Positions 8,712 to 18,310 of a DNA stretch of 64,000 bases are shown piece by piece (positions within the stretch are counted from its first letter, which is position 1; each line of letters begins with the position of its first letter). The position numbers and the translations under genes are program-made. The DNA comes from an uncultured Flavobacteriales bacterium (GTDB lineage Bacteria > Bacteroidota > Bacteroidia > Flavobacteriales_G > Salibacteraceae). The stretch is taken from the NCBI GenBank assembly GCA_913020435.1, contig CAJVZZ010000001.1:172105-236104 (forward strand), read 5' to 3'. Under the pieces are notes generated by a model that ran no database searches, was not told the DNA's origin, and worked only from the letters and a program-made list of their open reading frames with translations.

Positions 8712-8731
8712 GCTATAATGAGTTTGGCTGA

Positions 8732-9727
8732 TTAGATCGAAAGGTCTTTATTGAAAAAAATCTTACTTAAGTTTATCTGAAATTTTTCTTCTACAAAATT
8801 TTCAAATCCGAATTGCCTTTTTTTATTTGGCCATCGGATTTCACATTCCATTTTCTCTAAATCATAAATTGCTGTATACAAGGTCCCAAAACCTTTTTCA
8901 AACTCAGTGTTGTATAAAGGGGGTTGCATAAACTTACCTTTAATTGAATTGGTGTTTTCCTCAGGGTTATACAAACATTTTTCAAGAAATTGCATACGGG
9001 GAAGCGTTGCAGACATAGATGCATAATTTTCCCATTCAATACTGTGCTGGTGGTTAGTTCCTATAGGCGTTGCAACCACACTAACGGGTCTGTCGGGAGA
9101 AAGAAACACCGTTACAAATCGCTTCGTTTTGTCCAATATAGTTACGTTATAACTCATATGAACAGGAACACGGCGAAATACTGCAATTGCTTCTTCAACG
9201 GTTGAACAAGTCTCTAATACATATCTTAATACCAAAGGAATTCCAAACCCTTCACCCGATATATTTCTTCCACCAAAGGTTAGTGAAACAGCTAGTCCAT
9301 CACCATTCATTCCGTCGAGTAATCCCCAAATACAATCACCAATCCCAATTACAGGTTTAAGCCAATTGGATTTGAGTAAAACACCTTCAAACAACTTTGG
9401 TGAGTAATCGTAATTTCGGATAAGAAAGTTGGCGTCCTTAGTCCAAGCAATTTGAGAACAACCGCTCATAAATGGGGGAGGGGAGAACTGACTTAAAAAC
9501 CTGGATTCTACATCACCGCCACCAGCTAATTCGCACAATTCCTCGTATATTGGATAGATTTCAGGCATAGCGTCTCGCAATGCCTCGCTGGATGTTAGAA
9601 AGCCGGGACGATTCCGATATCCTTCTTGAAGAAACCACTTTTTGTAGTGCGCCCATGTGCGGTCAAAAATTTCTTTCCATTTTTCACCGGGCTTATCTTC
9701 TGAAATACTTCTAAGGTAGAGGAACAT
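8732..9727 (-). CDS. C45-family autoproteolytic acyltransferase/hydrolase-like protein
   Basis: A 331-residue Ntn-hydrolase-type protein resembling the acyl-CoA:6-aminopenicillanate acyltransferase (peptidase C45) family. The diagnostic segment is SGCSQIAW with Cys90 as the presumed nucleophile, followed by NFLIRNYDYSP near residue 100-110 and GLAVSLTFGGR with FGIPLVLRYVLE downstream. In characterised relatives, cleavage before the Cys exposes it as the N-terminal nucleophile that makes or breaks an amide; the 89 residues ahead of Cys90 would then be a propeptide. No signal peptide. It is the last gene of the minus-strand block containing an ATP-grasp ligase, a decarboxylase and a nitrilase-fold enzyme, 166 bp after the ligase gene, suggesting amide chemistry on a small molecule. 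Confidence 0.82.
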   Translation of the reverse strand: MFLYLRSISEDKPGEKWKEIFDRTWAHYKKWFLQEGYRNRPGFLTSSEALRDAMPEIYPIYEELCELAGGGDVESRFLSQFSPPPFMSGCSQIAWTKDANFLIRNYDYSPKLFEGVLLKSNWLKPVIGIGDCIWGLLDGMNGDGLAVSLTFGGRNISGEGFGIPLVLRYVLETCSTVEEAIAVFRRVPVHMSYNVTILDKTKRFVTVFLSPDRPVSVVATPIGTNHQHSIEWENYASMSATLPRMQFLEKCLYNPEENTNSIKGKFMQPPLYNTEFEKGFGTLYTAIYDLEKMECEIRWPNKKRQFGFENFVEEKFQINLSKIFFNKDLSI

Positions 9728-9852
9728 TTATTTTATATCAGATTCCGTTACCCTATAATACTCCGATAGATATCCGAGAGTTACAAAGTATCTTAATTTT
9801 ATTGTTGTAAAATATAAATTGCTGAAACAATTTCAGCTTAAACAAATGCTTA

Positions 9853-9883
9853 ATTAATCTGCGCTTTTTATCGCCAGATTAAT
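9853..9883. repeat. perfect 9-bp inverted repeat downstream of the ATP-grasp gene
   Basis: ATTAATCTG at 9853-9861 pairs with CAGATTAAT at 9875-9883 around a 13-nt loop. It starts 11 bp beyond the ATP-grasp stop. AT-rich and without a T tract, so more likely an attenuator, RNA-stability element or chance than a full terminator. Confidence 0.3.
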
Positions 9884-9893
9884 AGGAGTTCGC

Positions 9894-11399
9894 TTACATC
9901 ATTTTAAAACCACCAATTTCAGCAACTTTATCTTGAATTTGATTCACTTGAGTAGGCTCAACTGATTCAAATTTATTTTGGATAGCCGCTAACCATTTTT
10001 TCGATTTTTCAGTAAGATTAAAGTTGTCAGTCATCATTCTTCCTCTCATTACCAAAATACCTAAATCGGCACCCTCGTAAACGTAATCACCTTCTTTCAT
10101 TATCCGCAAGAAAAAGGCTTCATCATCACCATCAACTGATCTTCGATGTGTATCCATCCTATCGTAATCAATAGACCCGTCTTCTTTCATTTTCCAAATA
10201 CCCGATTTAGGAGCGCGTGTCACTTGTTTGATAGTATCATCGGTATGTTTGATGACCATTTGAGCCCATGAATCAATGTTTTCTGGACGTGCCCAACGAC
10301 GATTTAGTTGATCTACATTTATCTCATAATCAACATCCATGAATTCCAAAATATGGAACAAAAACAATGGAACATCTGCCAAGGCAAATACTGCATGATT
10401 GGTAATAGAACTAGCCCCAGTAACCCTAGGGTTCAGTTCTCCAAGATACAATTCATTGGTATCTGTATCTATTAAAAAGTCAAGTTCAAAATAGCCCTTA
10501 TATCCTTCTTTTAATAGTTGATCACCAAAAAGGCGTGTATATTTTCTAGCCTTGTCACGTATGGATTTTGTGAAACAATCGGCATAAATTTCATTTCCAC
10601 ACCAGCCACCTTTGTAAGGAGTAAGCTCTTTGAATCCAACCAGTTCGGTCATAAGTGGAGCTACAACAGTACCATGCTTCGTAACGCATGCTTCAATAGC
10701 TGATCCCATACAGTTGATCCGCTTCATGACTTTTACCTCTTTTTCAGCTTCAATTTCTTCAGCGTGTTTATTGTAATCCTGTTCAGTTTTAATGAAGAAA
10801 GTAGTATGTCCACTATCACCAAAAGGAGTTTGAACAACCCAGTCATGACCTAGTTTATCACCTTTCTTTTCTAAATCTTTATAACTACTAATTTTGGTTA
10901 AAACGTTTGGTACACAAGGTACTCCAGCTTTTTCGGCAACACGATTGGTGATTACTTTATTATCTAAATCGTTTCTCAATTTAGCAGTTGGAAATGCTAC
11001 ATCTAAACCAATTTTCTTGGCTAATTTCTCGGTCTTTTCATCAAACATCAAGAAAAGCGCTTTGCCTTTGTTTTTTCCTTTTGCTCTACTTTGAATGTAA
11101 TCGACTACCTGCTTGTGTTCAAGCATATAATTATTGATATCCTCAATACTTTGAAATTCATCATGTGGAATTTCATCTGGAGAGAACACATTTGGGTGCT
11201 GACCATCAAAACATTCTATATAACAAATGAACTTAAATCCTTTTACCCATTCATCGGCTCCCAATAAGTTGAAATTAGTAGCACTAATGAAATAGATTGG
11301 AGTTTCATTTTTATAGAAAAACCTTCGGATATCTGAAATACCTTTTAACGGTTTAGTGCGTTCATTTACCTTTTTAGAAATTTTCTTTTTAGCGGCCAT
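9894..11399 (-). CDS. ATP-grasp ligase (biotin carboxylase-like, substrate unknown)
   Basis: A 501-residue ATP-grasp enzyme. Residues 140-200 carry the nucleotide-binding part (WVVQTPFGDSGHTTFF at about 187-202), and 303-308 (YFELDF) plus 320-325 (GELNPR) give the acidic and Asn residues that bind magnesium and ATP. The C-terminal ~100 residues (ADLGILVMRGRM) resemble the end of carboxylase-type ATP-grasp proteins. Databases tend to call such proteins biotin carboxylases, but no biotin-carrier gene or domain is near, so an amine or amino acid ligase is equally possible. The N-terminal 20 residues are Lys-rich. It lies 136 bp downstream of the GT9 gene in a co-directional block with a PLP decarboxylase and a nitrilase-fold enzyme. 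Confidence 0.82.
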   Translation of the reverse strand: MAAKKKISKKVNERTKPLKGISDIRRFFYKNETPIYFISATNFNLLGADEWVKGFKFICYIECFDGQHPNVFSPDEIPHDEFQSIEDINNYMLEHKQVVDYIQSRAKGKNKGKALFLMFDEKTEKLAKKIGLDVAFPTAKLRNDLDNKVITNRVAEKAGVPCVPNVLTKISSYKDLEKKGDKLGHDWVVQTPFGDSGHTTFFIKTEQDYNKHAEEIEAEKEVKVMKRINCMGSAIEACVTKHGTVVAPLMTELVGFKELTPYKGGWCGNEIYADCFTKSIRDKARKYTRLFGDQLLKEGYKGYFELDFLIDTDTNELYLGELNPRVTGASSITNHAVFALADVPLFLFHILEFMDVDYEINVDQLNRRWARPENIDSWAQMVIKHTDDTIKQVTRAPKSGIWKMKEDGSIDYDRMDTHRRSVDGDDEAFFLRIMKEGDYVYEGADLGILVMRGRMMTDNFNLTEKSKKWLAAIQNKFESVEPTQVNQIQDKVAEIGGFKMM

Positions 11400-11535
11400 A
11401 GTGTGTTTTTTAAGAAGCTAAAAAGTACAAAATTTTGACTACTCGAATTAATTTGTTAGGGCATAAATATTTTATTCTGGTTTGTTATTGGTAAGAGTTG
11501 GTCTAAGTGTCAATTATTATTCAAAGAGGCTTAAT

Positions 11536-12747
11536 CTAGCGATGCACAATCCCTAAAATATCTTGTTCAGTTTGATATATTATTGGTTTTATTGAGGTCG
11601 ATTTTTGAACTTTAGAAGTATTTAAAAGTGCTGCTATGTTTTCATTGACTTCGTCAACACCAATGAGTTGCATGCAGATGTTATTGCCATTACAAGGTGC
11701 AATTTCAAAATCGTGAACACATGGACTACAATAAGTGTTCTTGTAAATTACATGTGCGTTATCACTCCTGCCGTATTGATCTGGTGAGCAAGGTCCAAAT
11801 AAACAAATCACTTCTTTTTTTAATGCAAAAGCCAAATGCATTGGTCCAGTGTCGTTTGTGATTATTATTTCAGCACTGTCGATTAATGCAATAACCTCTG
11901 ATATCGAAGTTTTACCAGCTGTACTTATTAATCTTGTGTCATTGATTATTGTCGAAATTGATTCGGTATATTCTTGTTCGGCTTTGCTGCCAATAAGGAA
12001 GATATCGTAGTCGGAAAATTCATTGAGTGTTTTACGTATAATTTGGATAAAATTGTTTGAATCCCAGCGGCGTTCTAATCTAAGATCTGATGAGTTGGGA
12101 TTGATAACCAAATATTTTCTAGTATGAGAAAAGGGTTTTTGAATTGATTTTTTCAAAGGATATAATTCTTGATATTCATCATTACAGCCTATAAGCTTAG
12201 CCATTTGTAAGTAAACATTTGAAATGGGCACCTTGGGGTTGAAAAACATCATGTGGGTATAAATTCCCATTCTAAAGGAACTTGAACGCAAGTAAAAGCC
12301 AACTCGATTAGTGGATAATGAGAACAGGGTGAAAAGAGTAGAGAAGTCAGAATAAATTTCTAAATCAAAATAGACTCCTGGGCGCTTTTTAATTAATTGA
12401 TAAAGTGCTAAAATATTGGAAGTTATAAAATTGATTAAACTGCTTTCATCAATCGTTATGATGGTATCAATATGATTAATTTTTTCAAGAATTGATCGAT
12501 TTGCTTTGGTGCTAACAAAAACTAATTCAGAATTAGGATGTTGAACTTTTACAGCAGCAAGCAGCGGTGTAGCTTGTATAATACTGCCCATTCCTTTGAA
12601 TTTGCATACCGCTATTGTTTGATATTCTCTTTTTAAATCATGATTGATGGAAAGTATTTGCCCTAAGGCTCTTACTATGAAATTCAATGAGAATGCTATC
12701 GGCTTAGCGATAAAGGAATCAAGGAATATTTGATGCTTAATATTCAT
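11536..12747 (-). CDS. glycosyltransferase family 9 (heptosyltransferase-like)
   Basis: A 403-residue GT-B protein. The N-terminal KFKGMGSIIQATPLL (49-63) is the GT9 acceptor-side motif, NPNSSDLRLERRW (216-228) the interdomain motif, and TNDTGPMHLA (297-306) with LFGPCSPDQYG the donor-binding signature of ADP-heptose:LPS heptosyltransferases. A C-terminal cysteine cluster (CSPC, CNGNNIC) is common in this family. It acts on the cytoplasmic face, transferring a sugar to a lipid-linked acceptor. Its start overlaps the end of the large membrane-protein gene by 11 bp, so these two form a pair, probably in surface glycan assembly. Confidence 0.88.
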   Translation of the reverse strand: MNIKHQIFLDSFIAKPIAFSLNFIVRALGQILSINHDLKREYQTIAVCKFKGMGSIIQATPLLAAVKVQHPNSELVFVSTKANRSILEKINHIDTIITIDESSLINFITSNILALYQLIKKRPGVYFDLEIYSDFSTLFTLFSLSTNRVGFYLRSSSFRMGIYTHMMFFNPKVPISNVYLQMAKLIGCNDEYQELYPLKKSIQKPFSHTRKYLVINPNSSDLRLERRWDSNNFIQIIRKTLNEFSDYDIFLIGSKAEQEYTESISTIINDTRLISTAGKTSISEVIALIDSAEIIITNDTGPMHLAFALKKEVICLFGPCSPDQYGRSDNAHVIYKNTYCSPCVHDFEIAPCNGNNICMQLIGVDEVNENIAALLNTSKVQKSTSIKPIIYQTEQDILGIVHR

Positions 12748-15574
12748 TTCTAATATCTTGATAGAAGTTTAAAGCACCAATTGAAAATGCTTCATTTTTA
12801 GGAACTCTGATATGCGATACGGAAGTATTAAACCAACCCCAGTGATTGCTTATTGGAACTATATAATGCAATTGATTTGGTGTGATATCGAAATAGGTGG
12901 TACCTAAATAAATTGAGTCATTAAACACATCAATTTTAAATTGATCGTCCCAATTCACTTGACCAAGCTCAACTTTGATTAGGACTCGTTCTTTGTTTCT
13001 AATCTCCTGTCCAATATTGAATTCAATAAATTGATCGCTGGTCTGATTAACTTCTGCATTTTTTAGGAGAACTATTTTGTCATTTATATTCTCGTTGTAA
13101 TAGGTATTTAGAAAACGCGCAATCTGTCCGTATTGATATGTTTTTGCTTTTGGTATTGCCTGAGCTTTCAGAGTATCTCTGCTTACTATTTTCTTAGATT
13201 TCGATATCCAAATTGCCCTGTTGTTAATTATCTGATAAGGTTGATAGTTTTTGTGAATGAATTCGATAATCATATTTTGGCGCATGGCATTGTGTATGCC
13301 ATCTGTAGCATCCCACCATGATACAGGATAATTTGAATAAATAACCACAGGTATCTTAGCGGTATCTAATTGATTTAATTGTTCATTTTGTAAGTACTCG
13401 TCTATGGTGTTTTGTAGATTTTGACAGAAATACGATGGAACCTCTCGCTGGCAATAGTAGTAGAGCATTGGAGAATTTGAAAAATCATAAAACGTTTGTT
13501 GTTCTGTCAAATTTTCATCTAAAAACATTTTAAAATCAGTGTGATTTTCATCTGCAAAAGGAGAGGTATTTAAAATTCTTCCTTCAAATTTTTCATTGAA
13601 TTGATTATCCAGATTGGCAATAGAAGATTTTTCTAAGAAGGTATTAAGGGTTGTTCTGTCTTTACCGATTGAGTAATATTTTAAACCGAAAATAGAGAAG
13701 AACCCGATAAGAAAAAGCTGTAAGAAAACAGCGTTTTTTCCTTTTTGCTGAATAAGGCTAATGACAAATAAAGAGATCCCAAGAAACAGAGTTGAGATTA
13801 AATAGAAATCTTGTTTCTCCATAAACCCATGTCGCACAAGGCCGCGTTGGAAATTGAATAAATAAATCAATAATAGAAATAGGGTTGTGCTCAAAAGAAA
13901 CTTTTCATTCCTAGAGGGATTGGAACGCAATCTAACAGAGGCAAGTATTATTAATCCAATACTCAGTAAAGGAAAAATTACATGGTGCAGAAAGTATTGT
14001 TGGTTAAATTCATAGGCTAAACTGGATAATCCATGCGCTTGTCCGCCGGAGAAGTAATGCAAAGCAATTGATATGTTTCCAAAAATATATTCTTGGGACG
14101 TGAGCAGAGCTAAGACGAACAATATTGAAATTACAAATGCTGAAAAAAGTACAGTTGACTTTAGAAGATTTGGAATCTTAATTTTTTCCGTTTGCGTAAA
14201 TAGTATTATCGGAATGAAAAATACTACTGCAGATACAGTTGCGACTCCCGTGTCTAATCTCCAAAAACAGATTGCAGACAGTATTAAAAATAACAAAAAG
14301 TAATTTTTTACAGATTGATTAGCGGCTAGTTTATCAATATGAAAGAAAGCAATAATACCCATGAATAAGTAGGTGTTGAAAAGCTCAGGAACTAAAGGAA
14401 ACGTCAGAATGAATACGAAAGCAATTAAATCGGAACGAAATAATTTCTTTAGAAAAAAATAGATAATGAAATAGAGTACTATGGAATTAAAGAACTCGTA
14501 TATCATAAATTCTAAAGTTCCAGAGTAACCAAAAATTAGATGATAGATTATTCCATACCACTGTTCAGAAAACATATGTGAGGAAAGAAAATCAACAAAA
14601 GGAATTTCATGAAATTTAAAAATGCGCAGTTGAGAAACAGCGGGGTTGGCTAACTCAAATAGTTCATGAGGTTGCTCCATAAATGGAAGAAAATCAATCA
14701 GTAAAACAAAGGTTGCAATCGCAGAAGGAATAAAGAAATAGGAAAATAGTTTTTGTGTTGGAATGTGTGATTTTTTAATCGATAAATAGGTATTCCAAAC
14801 GATTAAGCACCCGGCGATTAGTCCGATGAAAACCGATTTATAAGAAGTGTTTATTCCAGTTTCTATTTTTTGATAAAAAAGGAACTCAACAGAAAAGAAG
14901 ATAAGAAGGGGTACTAGAAAAAGTGGAAGTAAACGAGTGAAAAATGAATTAGATTCAATTTTAAAGAATCGATTTAACATATAATGGAGAGCAATAAAAG
15001 CTGTGAAAACGAGCGCAAATGAGGTGATCCCATTTTTAATTATTTCATCTGTAGAATTAGTTAGAAATAATACGATTCCGTTAACGATTAAACTTAAAAC
15101 TAGTAATCGTAAAAGTAGAGTCGGCTGGACATAATATCGAGGAATAATCTTTTGCTGTTGAAGCAGGAAAAGAACATAACAAGCACAAAGAATAAAAGCA
15201 ACAAGCTGAATAACACTTAAGAATTCAATACCATATAAGTGAGCTAGGATCAAAACTGAACCAATACCAGCACCGTTTTTCAGAAAAAGCCATTGGTTTA
15301 AACTGAACTGAGTATGTCTGGCCACTTTTGATTGCAACAGATACAATCCAATAAGTAGGATCGTGAACCCGAATAAAACGGTGTAGAATAGTTTAATTCG
15401 TTTAGAAATATCAATTCCGTTTGCACTTGCTTCACTAATAGTTATGTGCGAGATTTCATCCAGAATGAAATTAGAATTTCCAAAAAGATGTAATAGAATG
15501 AATAATGATGCAAAAAGAGAAGTGAAAACCAATTCACTTTTCTTTAATCCTATAAATTCAGTGCTAAAAATCAT
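12737..15574 (-). CDS. large polytopic membrane protein, possible GT-C glycosyltransferase
   Basis: A 945-residue protein of unrecognised family. About two thirds (residues 15-640) is a succession of hydrophobic helices, fifteen or more, and the last 300 residues form a soluble domain. This is the layout of GT-C glycosyltransferases, which use polyprenyl-phosphate sugars on the outer face of the inner membrane. A possible acidic first-loop motif near residue 50 (LDEISHI) fits that idea but is not diagnostic. The gene overlaps the GT9 gene by 11 bp and starts 18 bp after the decarboxylase gene. It and GT9 interrupt an otherwise soluble-enzyme block. Function is inferred only from topology and neighbour. 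Confidence 0.75.
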   Translation of the reverse strand: MIFSTEFIGLKKSELVFTSLFASLFILLHLFGNSNFILDEISHITISEASANGIDISKRIKLFYTVLFGFTILLIGLYLLQSKVARHTQFSLNQWLFLKNGAGIGSVLILAHLYGIEFLSVIQLVAFILCACYVLFLLQQQKIIPRYYVQPTLLLRLLVLSLIVNGIVLFLTNSTDEIIKNGITSFALVFTAFIALHYMLNRFFKIESNSFFTRLLPLFLVPLLIFFSVEFLFYQKIETGINTSYKSVFIGLIAGCLIVWNTYLSIKKSHIPTQKLFSYFFIPSAIATFVLLIDFLPFMEQPHELFELANPAVSQLRIFKFHEIPFVDFLSSHMFSEQWYGIIYHLIFGYSGTLEFMIYEFFNSIVLYFIIYFFLKKLFRSDLIAFVFILTFPLVPELFNTYLFMGIIAFFHIDKLAANQSVKNYFLLFLILSAICFWRLDTGVATVSAVVFFIPIILFTQTEKIKIPNLLKSTVLFSAFVISILFVLALLTSQEYIFGNISIALHYFSGGQAHGLSSLAYEFNQQYFLHHVIFPLLSIGLIILASVRLRSNPSRNEKFLLSTTLFLLLIYLFNFQRGLVRHGFMEKQDFYLISTLFLGISLFVISLIQQKGKNAVFLQLFLIGFFSIFGLKYYSIGKDRTTLNTFLEKSSIANLDNQFNEKFEGRILNTSPFADENHTDFKMFLDENLTEQQTFYDFSNSPMLYYYCQREVPSYFCQNLQNTIDEYLQNEQLNQLDTAKIPVVIYSNYPVSWWDATDGIHNAMRQNMIIEFIHKNYQPYQIINNRAIWISKSKKIVSRDTLKAQAIPKAKTYQYGQIARFLNTYYNENINDKIVLLKNAEVNQTSDQFIEFNIGQEIRNKERVLIKVELGQVNWDDQFKIDVFNDSIYLGTTYFDITPNQLHYIVPISNHWGWFNTSVSHIRVPKNEAFSIGALNFYQDIRNEY

Positions 15575-15592
15575 ATCTCGCTACTTGAGCGC

Positions 15593-18310
15593 TTATACTT
15601 TTTGCTTTTCTTTAAGTTTTCTTTCCAGCACGAAGTCATTGAAAACTTGTAGACCAAGATCGGGTTGAAAACCGTGAATTTCTTTTACATCTAAAGCAAT
15701 CATAAACTCAAGAATATCTTCACTAATTACTTGTCCTGGAACTAGTACTGGAAATCCTGGAGGATAAGGAATAACAAAAGCACAAGACACGATGGTTTTT
15801 CCTTTTTTAACCTGCTCCAAACATTCTTCCAATGAAATGAAATCATAATTTTCTTCGTCGTATGCCAAATAATATGCGCTTCTTATATCTCCACCAGGAA
15901 CATCTTCCTTATGTCTGAATGCCTTGTGAAAAGCGCTAAAATCAGGTAGAGAGGGATAATCTTCGCACAAACTTTTTATTTGAACTTGACGAATGGTTGC
16001 TTCAGTTTTTGTCCAGCTTCTGGTTTCTTCATCAAGTTCTTTAGAAATTTGAAGCAATACAGAAATTAAATAGGCAATACTTCCTCTTCGCGTTCCGATA
16101 TTAGTCATGAATAAAACTGAATTTCTTGACGTTTTATTAATTTGGATATTGAATTTATCCATCAGGAATCGATTTTTGAAGGTATCGCCATCAACTCCCG
16201 TCCTTCCAATATGCAAGTTGATTTTTGTTGGATCTAAAACGAATTCATCTTCACCCCAGGCTTTTTCTAACCGATTCCAGCCCTTTTTTGGATCATAATA
16301 TCCATTAAGACCAGATTTACGGAATTCTTCAGGTATAAAATCTTGAACGGTCAATACATCAAAGTACTTTTTTAGTTGAGGATTATCATTGATCTTAGCA
16401 CGTAGAATCATGCTTAATTCAATGCACTTTTCAACCATTTCGAAACCTTCAAACTGAACTTGACGACGACCAACGTCTAATGAAGCTAATATTTGATAAT
16501 TAGCTGATGTCGAGGTATGTGTCATATAGGCTTCTAGGAAAGCATCCTTCTTTTTAGGGAAATCTTCATCGTAAACATGAATCATAGAACCTTGACGAAA
16601 GCTAGAAAGTGTTTTGTGAGTAGACTGTGTAGAATAAGCTCGCACAACTACTTTTTCTGGATCTGGCATAATAGAAACCTCACCTTCTTGTAAGGTCTTC
16701 TTGTATGCAATATATTGATCTTTATATGTTTTCGAAGCATATCGATAGTGCAGCTTTCGTGCAACATACATTGCAGTACGTTTCTTATAAGTATGGGTAA
16801 ACGCGGCAAAACCGAACCAAGCTTCATCCCACAAGAAAACCATATCTGGTTTTATGGCAAGAACCTCTTGCATTAACTTCTCTACATTGTAAACCAGTCC
16901 ATCGAAGGTGCAATTTGTAAGTACCAACATTTTTACTTGATCCAAAACACCCTTATCCTTCATGAGCATCAGTTTTGCTTTGATTTCGCGCAAAGGAACT
17001 GCTCCGTACATGCTGTATTTTTCGATTGGATAAGAATCCAAATAAACTGGAAACCCACCAGATAATACTTGTGAATAATGATGACTTTTATGACAATCTC
17101 TATCAATTAGCACATAATCGCCAGGTTTAACTATAGCTTGTTGAACTATTTTATTGGCTGTACTTGTCCCATTAGTAACAAAGTAGGTATTCTTGGATCC
17201 AAAGGCTTTAGCTGCCATTTCCTGAGCCTTTTTTAATGGCCCTGTTGGTTGCAATAAACTATCTAATCCACCTGTAGTTGCTGATGTTTCTGCTAAGAAT
17301 AAATTTCTACCATAAAACTCACCAAAATCTTGAATCCAAAAACTTTTATATACTGAATTACCCCTAGAAATGGGCATTGCATGAAATACGGAAGTAGGTT
17401 GCTGAGAGTATTTTACTAATGCAGAGAAAAACGGAGTTTCGTAGCGTTCTTCCAAACCATGATGAATACTCAAATGCAGTTCTTGCAAGTCTTCTTGTCG
17501 ATAAAATATTTTTCTGAACGTTGAAACTACTTCATCGTCTAAATCAAGTAGAGAATGGTTGGTTACGTAATATATGTCAATCTCGGGTCTAAATTTTTTG
17601 ATAGACCAGGCAAGATAAGTTGCCAAATGTTCGTGATCTAATTCGTCGTAATCTAGTCCAGTAAGCGATGAAATAAAAGGTCGAAGTAACTTCAGTTTAT
17701 TGGTTGATTTTGCAATAATGTCAAAACGAATTACAACTACTTGAATGTTGTAATTGAATAACATTGCAATTATTGCATCTTCAAAGCTTCTAGCAAAAAC
17801 TGGATTATAGACAAACTGATCTTTGGGTTCTCTAAGTTTCCCTAAATTTTCTTGAAGTTCATGCTCTTCTTCAAGATTTATATTGTCTACAAAGAGTGTT
17901 TCAAAGTAGTGTTGATTGTTATTTAATTCAGAAACGTCACCTTCATCTTCAAATAGATCTAAATCTTTTTGGTGACCGGGGTTAAATCGATAAGACTCGC
18001 TAATCAAATGCCTTGAAAAACGCGCTGTTTTCTCATACATTGCTGAGGTATCACCTTTTCTTAGAAGTGATTTTAGTTCTGAAATCTGCTGCCAACCCGG
18101 AAAAGCCCAATAGCGTTCCATAATCATCAGGTCGGCTAAAATTTCATTTGCCCGAGTTGTTAGCTCTTCTGTATTTTCAATCTTAGATCGCTTTAGTTTG
18201 CTTGTTACTTCTTTTAGATCGCCCCAACGCTCAAATCGCAGCTGTCCTATTGTGTAATAAGTCTTGTCTTTTAATCGTAAGTCGCTATCTATTTTTTTTT
18301 CTACGTCCAT
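15593..18310 (-). CDS. Orn/Lys/Arg decarboxylase-family PLP enzyme
   Basis: A 905-residue fold-type I PLP enzyme related to the large inducible Orn/Lys/Arg decarboxylases. The PLP lysine is Lys566 in STHKTLSS, DEAWFGF (495-501) holds the Asp that contacts the PLP nitrogen, and DCHKSHHY (405-412) plus NGTSTANK (380-387) complete the cofactor site. Characterised relatives are 710-760 residues. Here there is an extra N-terminal region of about 150 residues before the wing domain, without recognisable features. The expected product is a polyamine precursor (agmatine, cadaverine or putrescine); which one cannot be read off. The ATG overlaps the nitrilase-fold gene stop by one base (TAATG), so the two products probably act in sequence. 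Confidence 0.9.
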   Translation of the reverse strand: MDVEKKIDSDLRLKDKTYYTIGQLRFERWGDLKEVTSKLKRSKIENTEELTTRANEILADLMIMERYWAFPGWQQISELKSLLRKGDTSAMYEKTARFSRHLISESYRFNPGHQKDLDLFEDEGDVSELNNNQHYFETLFVDNINLEEEHELQENLGKLREPKDQFVYNPVFARSFEDAIIAMLFNYNIQVVVIRFDIIAKSTNKLKLLRPFISSLTGLDYDELDHEHLATYLAWSIKKFRPEIDIYYVTNHSLLDLDDEVVSTFRKIFYRQEDLQELHLSIHHGLEERYETPFFSALVKYSQQPTSVFHAMPISRGNSVYKSFWIQDFGEFYGRNLFLAETSATTGGLDSLLQPTGPLKKAQEMAAKAFGSKNTYFVTNGTSTANKIVQQAIVKPGDYVLIDRDCHKSHHYSQVLSGGFPVYLDSYPIEKYSMYGAVPLREIKAKLMLMKDKGVLDQVKMLVLTNCTFDGLVYNVEKLMQEVLAIKPDMVFLWDEAWFGFAAFTHTYKKRTAMYVARKLHYRYASKTYKDQYIAYKKTLQEGEVSIMPDPEKVVVRAYSTQSTHKTLSSFRQGSMIHVYDEDFPKKKDAFLEAYMTHTSTSANYQILASLDVGRRQVQFEGFEMVEKCIELSMILRAKINDNPQLKKYFDVLTVQDFIPEEFRKSGLNGYYDPKKGWNRLEKAWGEDEFVLDPTKINLHIGRTGVDGDTFKNRFLMDKFNIQINKTSRNSVLFMTNIGTRRGSIAYLISVLLQISKELDEETRSWTKTEATIRQVQIKSLCEDYPSLPDFSAFHKAFRHKEDVPGGDIRSAYYLAYDEENYDFISLEECLEQVKKGKTIVSCAFVIPYPPGFPVLVPGQVISEDILEFMIALDVKEIHGFQPDLGLQVFNDFVLERKLKEKQKV

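Noticed and set aside
9894-11399. Calling the ATP-grasp protein a biotin carboxylase
   Set aside because: No biotin-carrier domain or gene is adjacent, and the neighbours are a PLP decarboxylase and amide-type enzymes.
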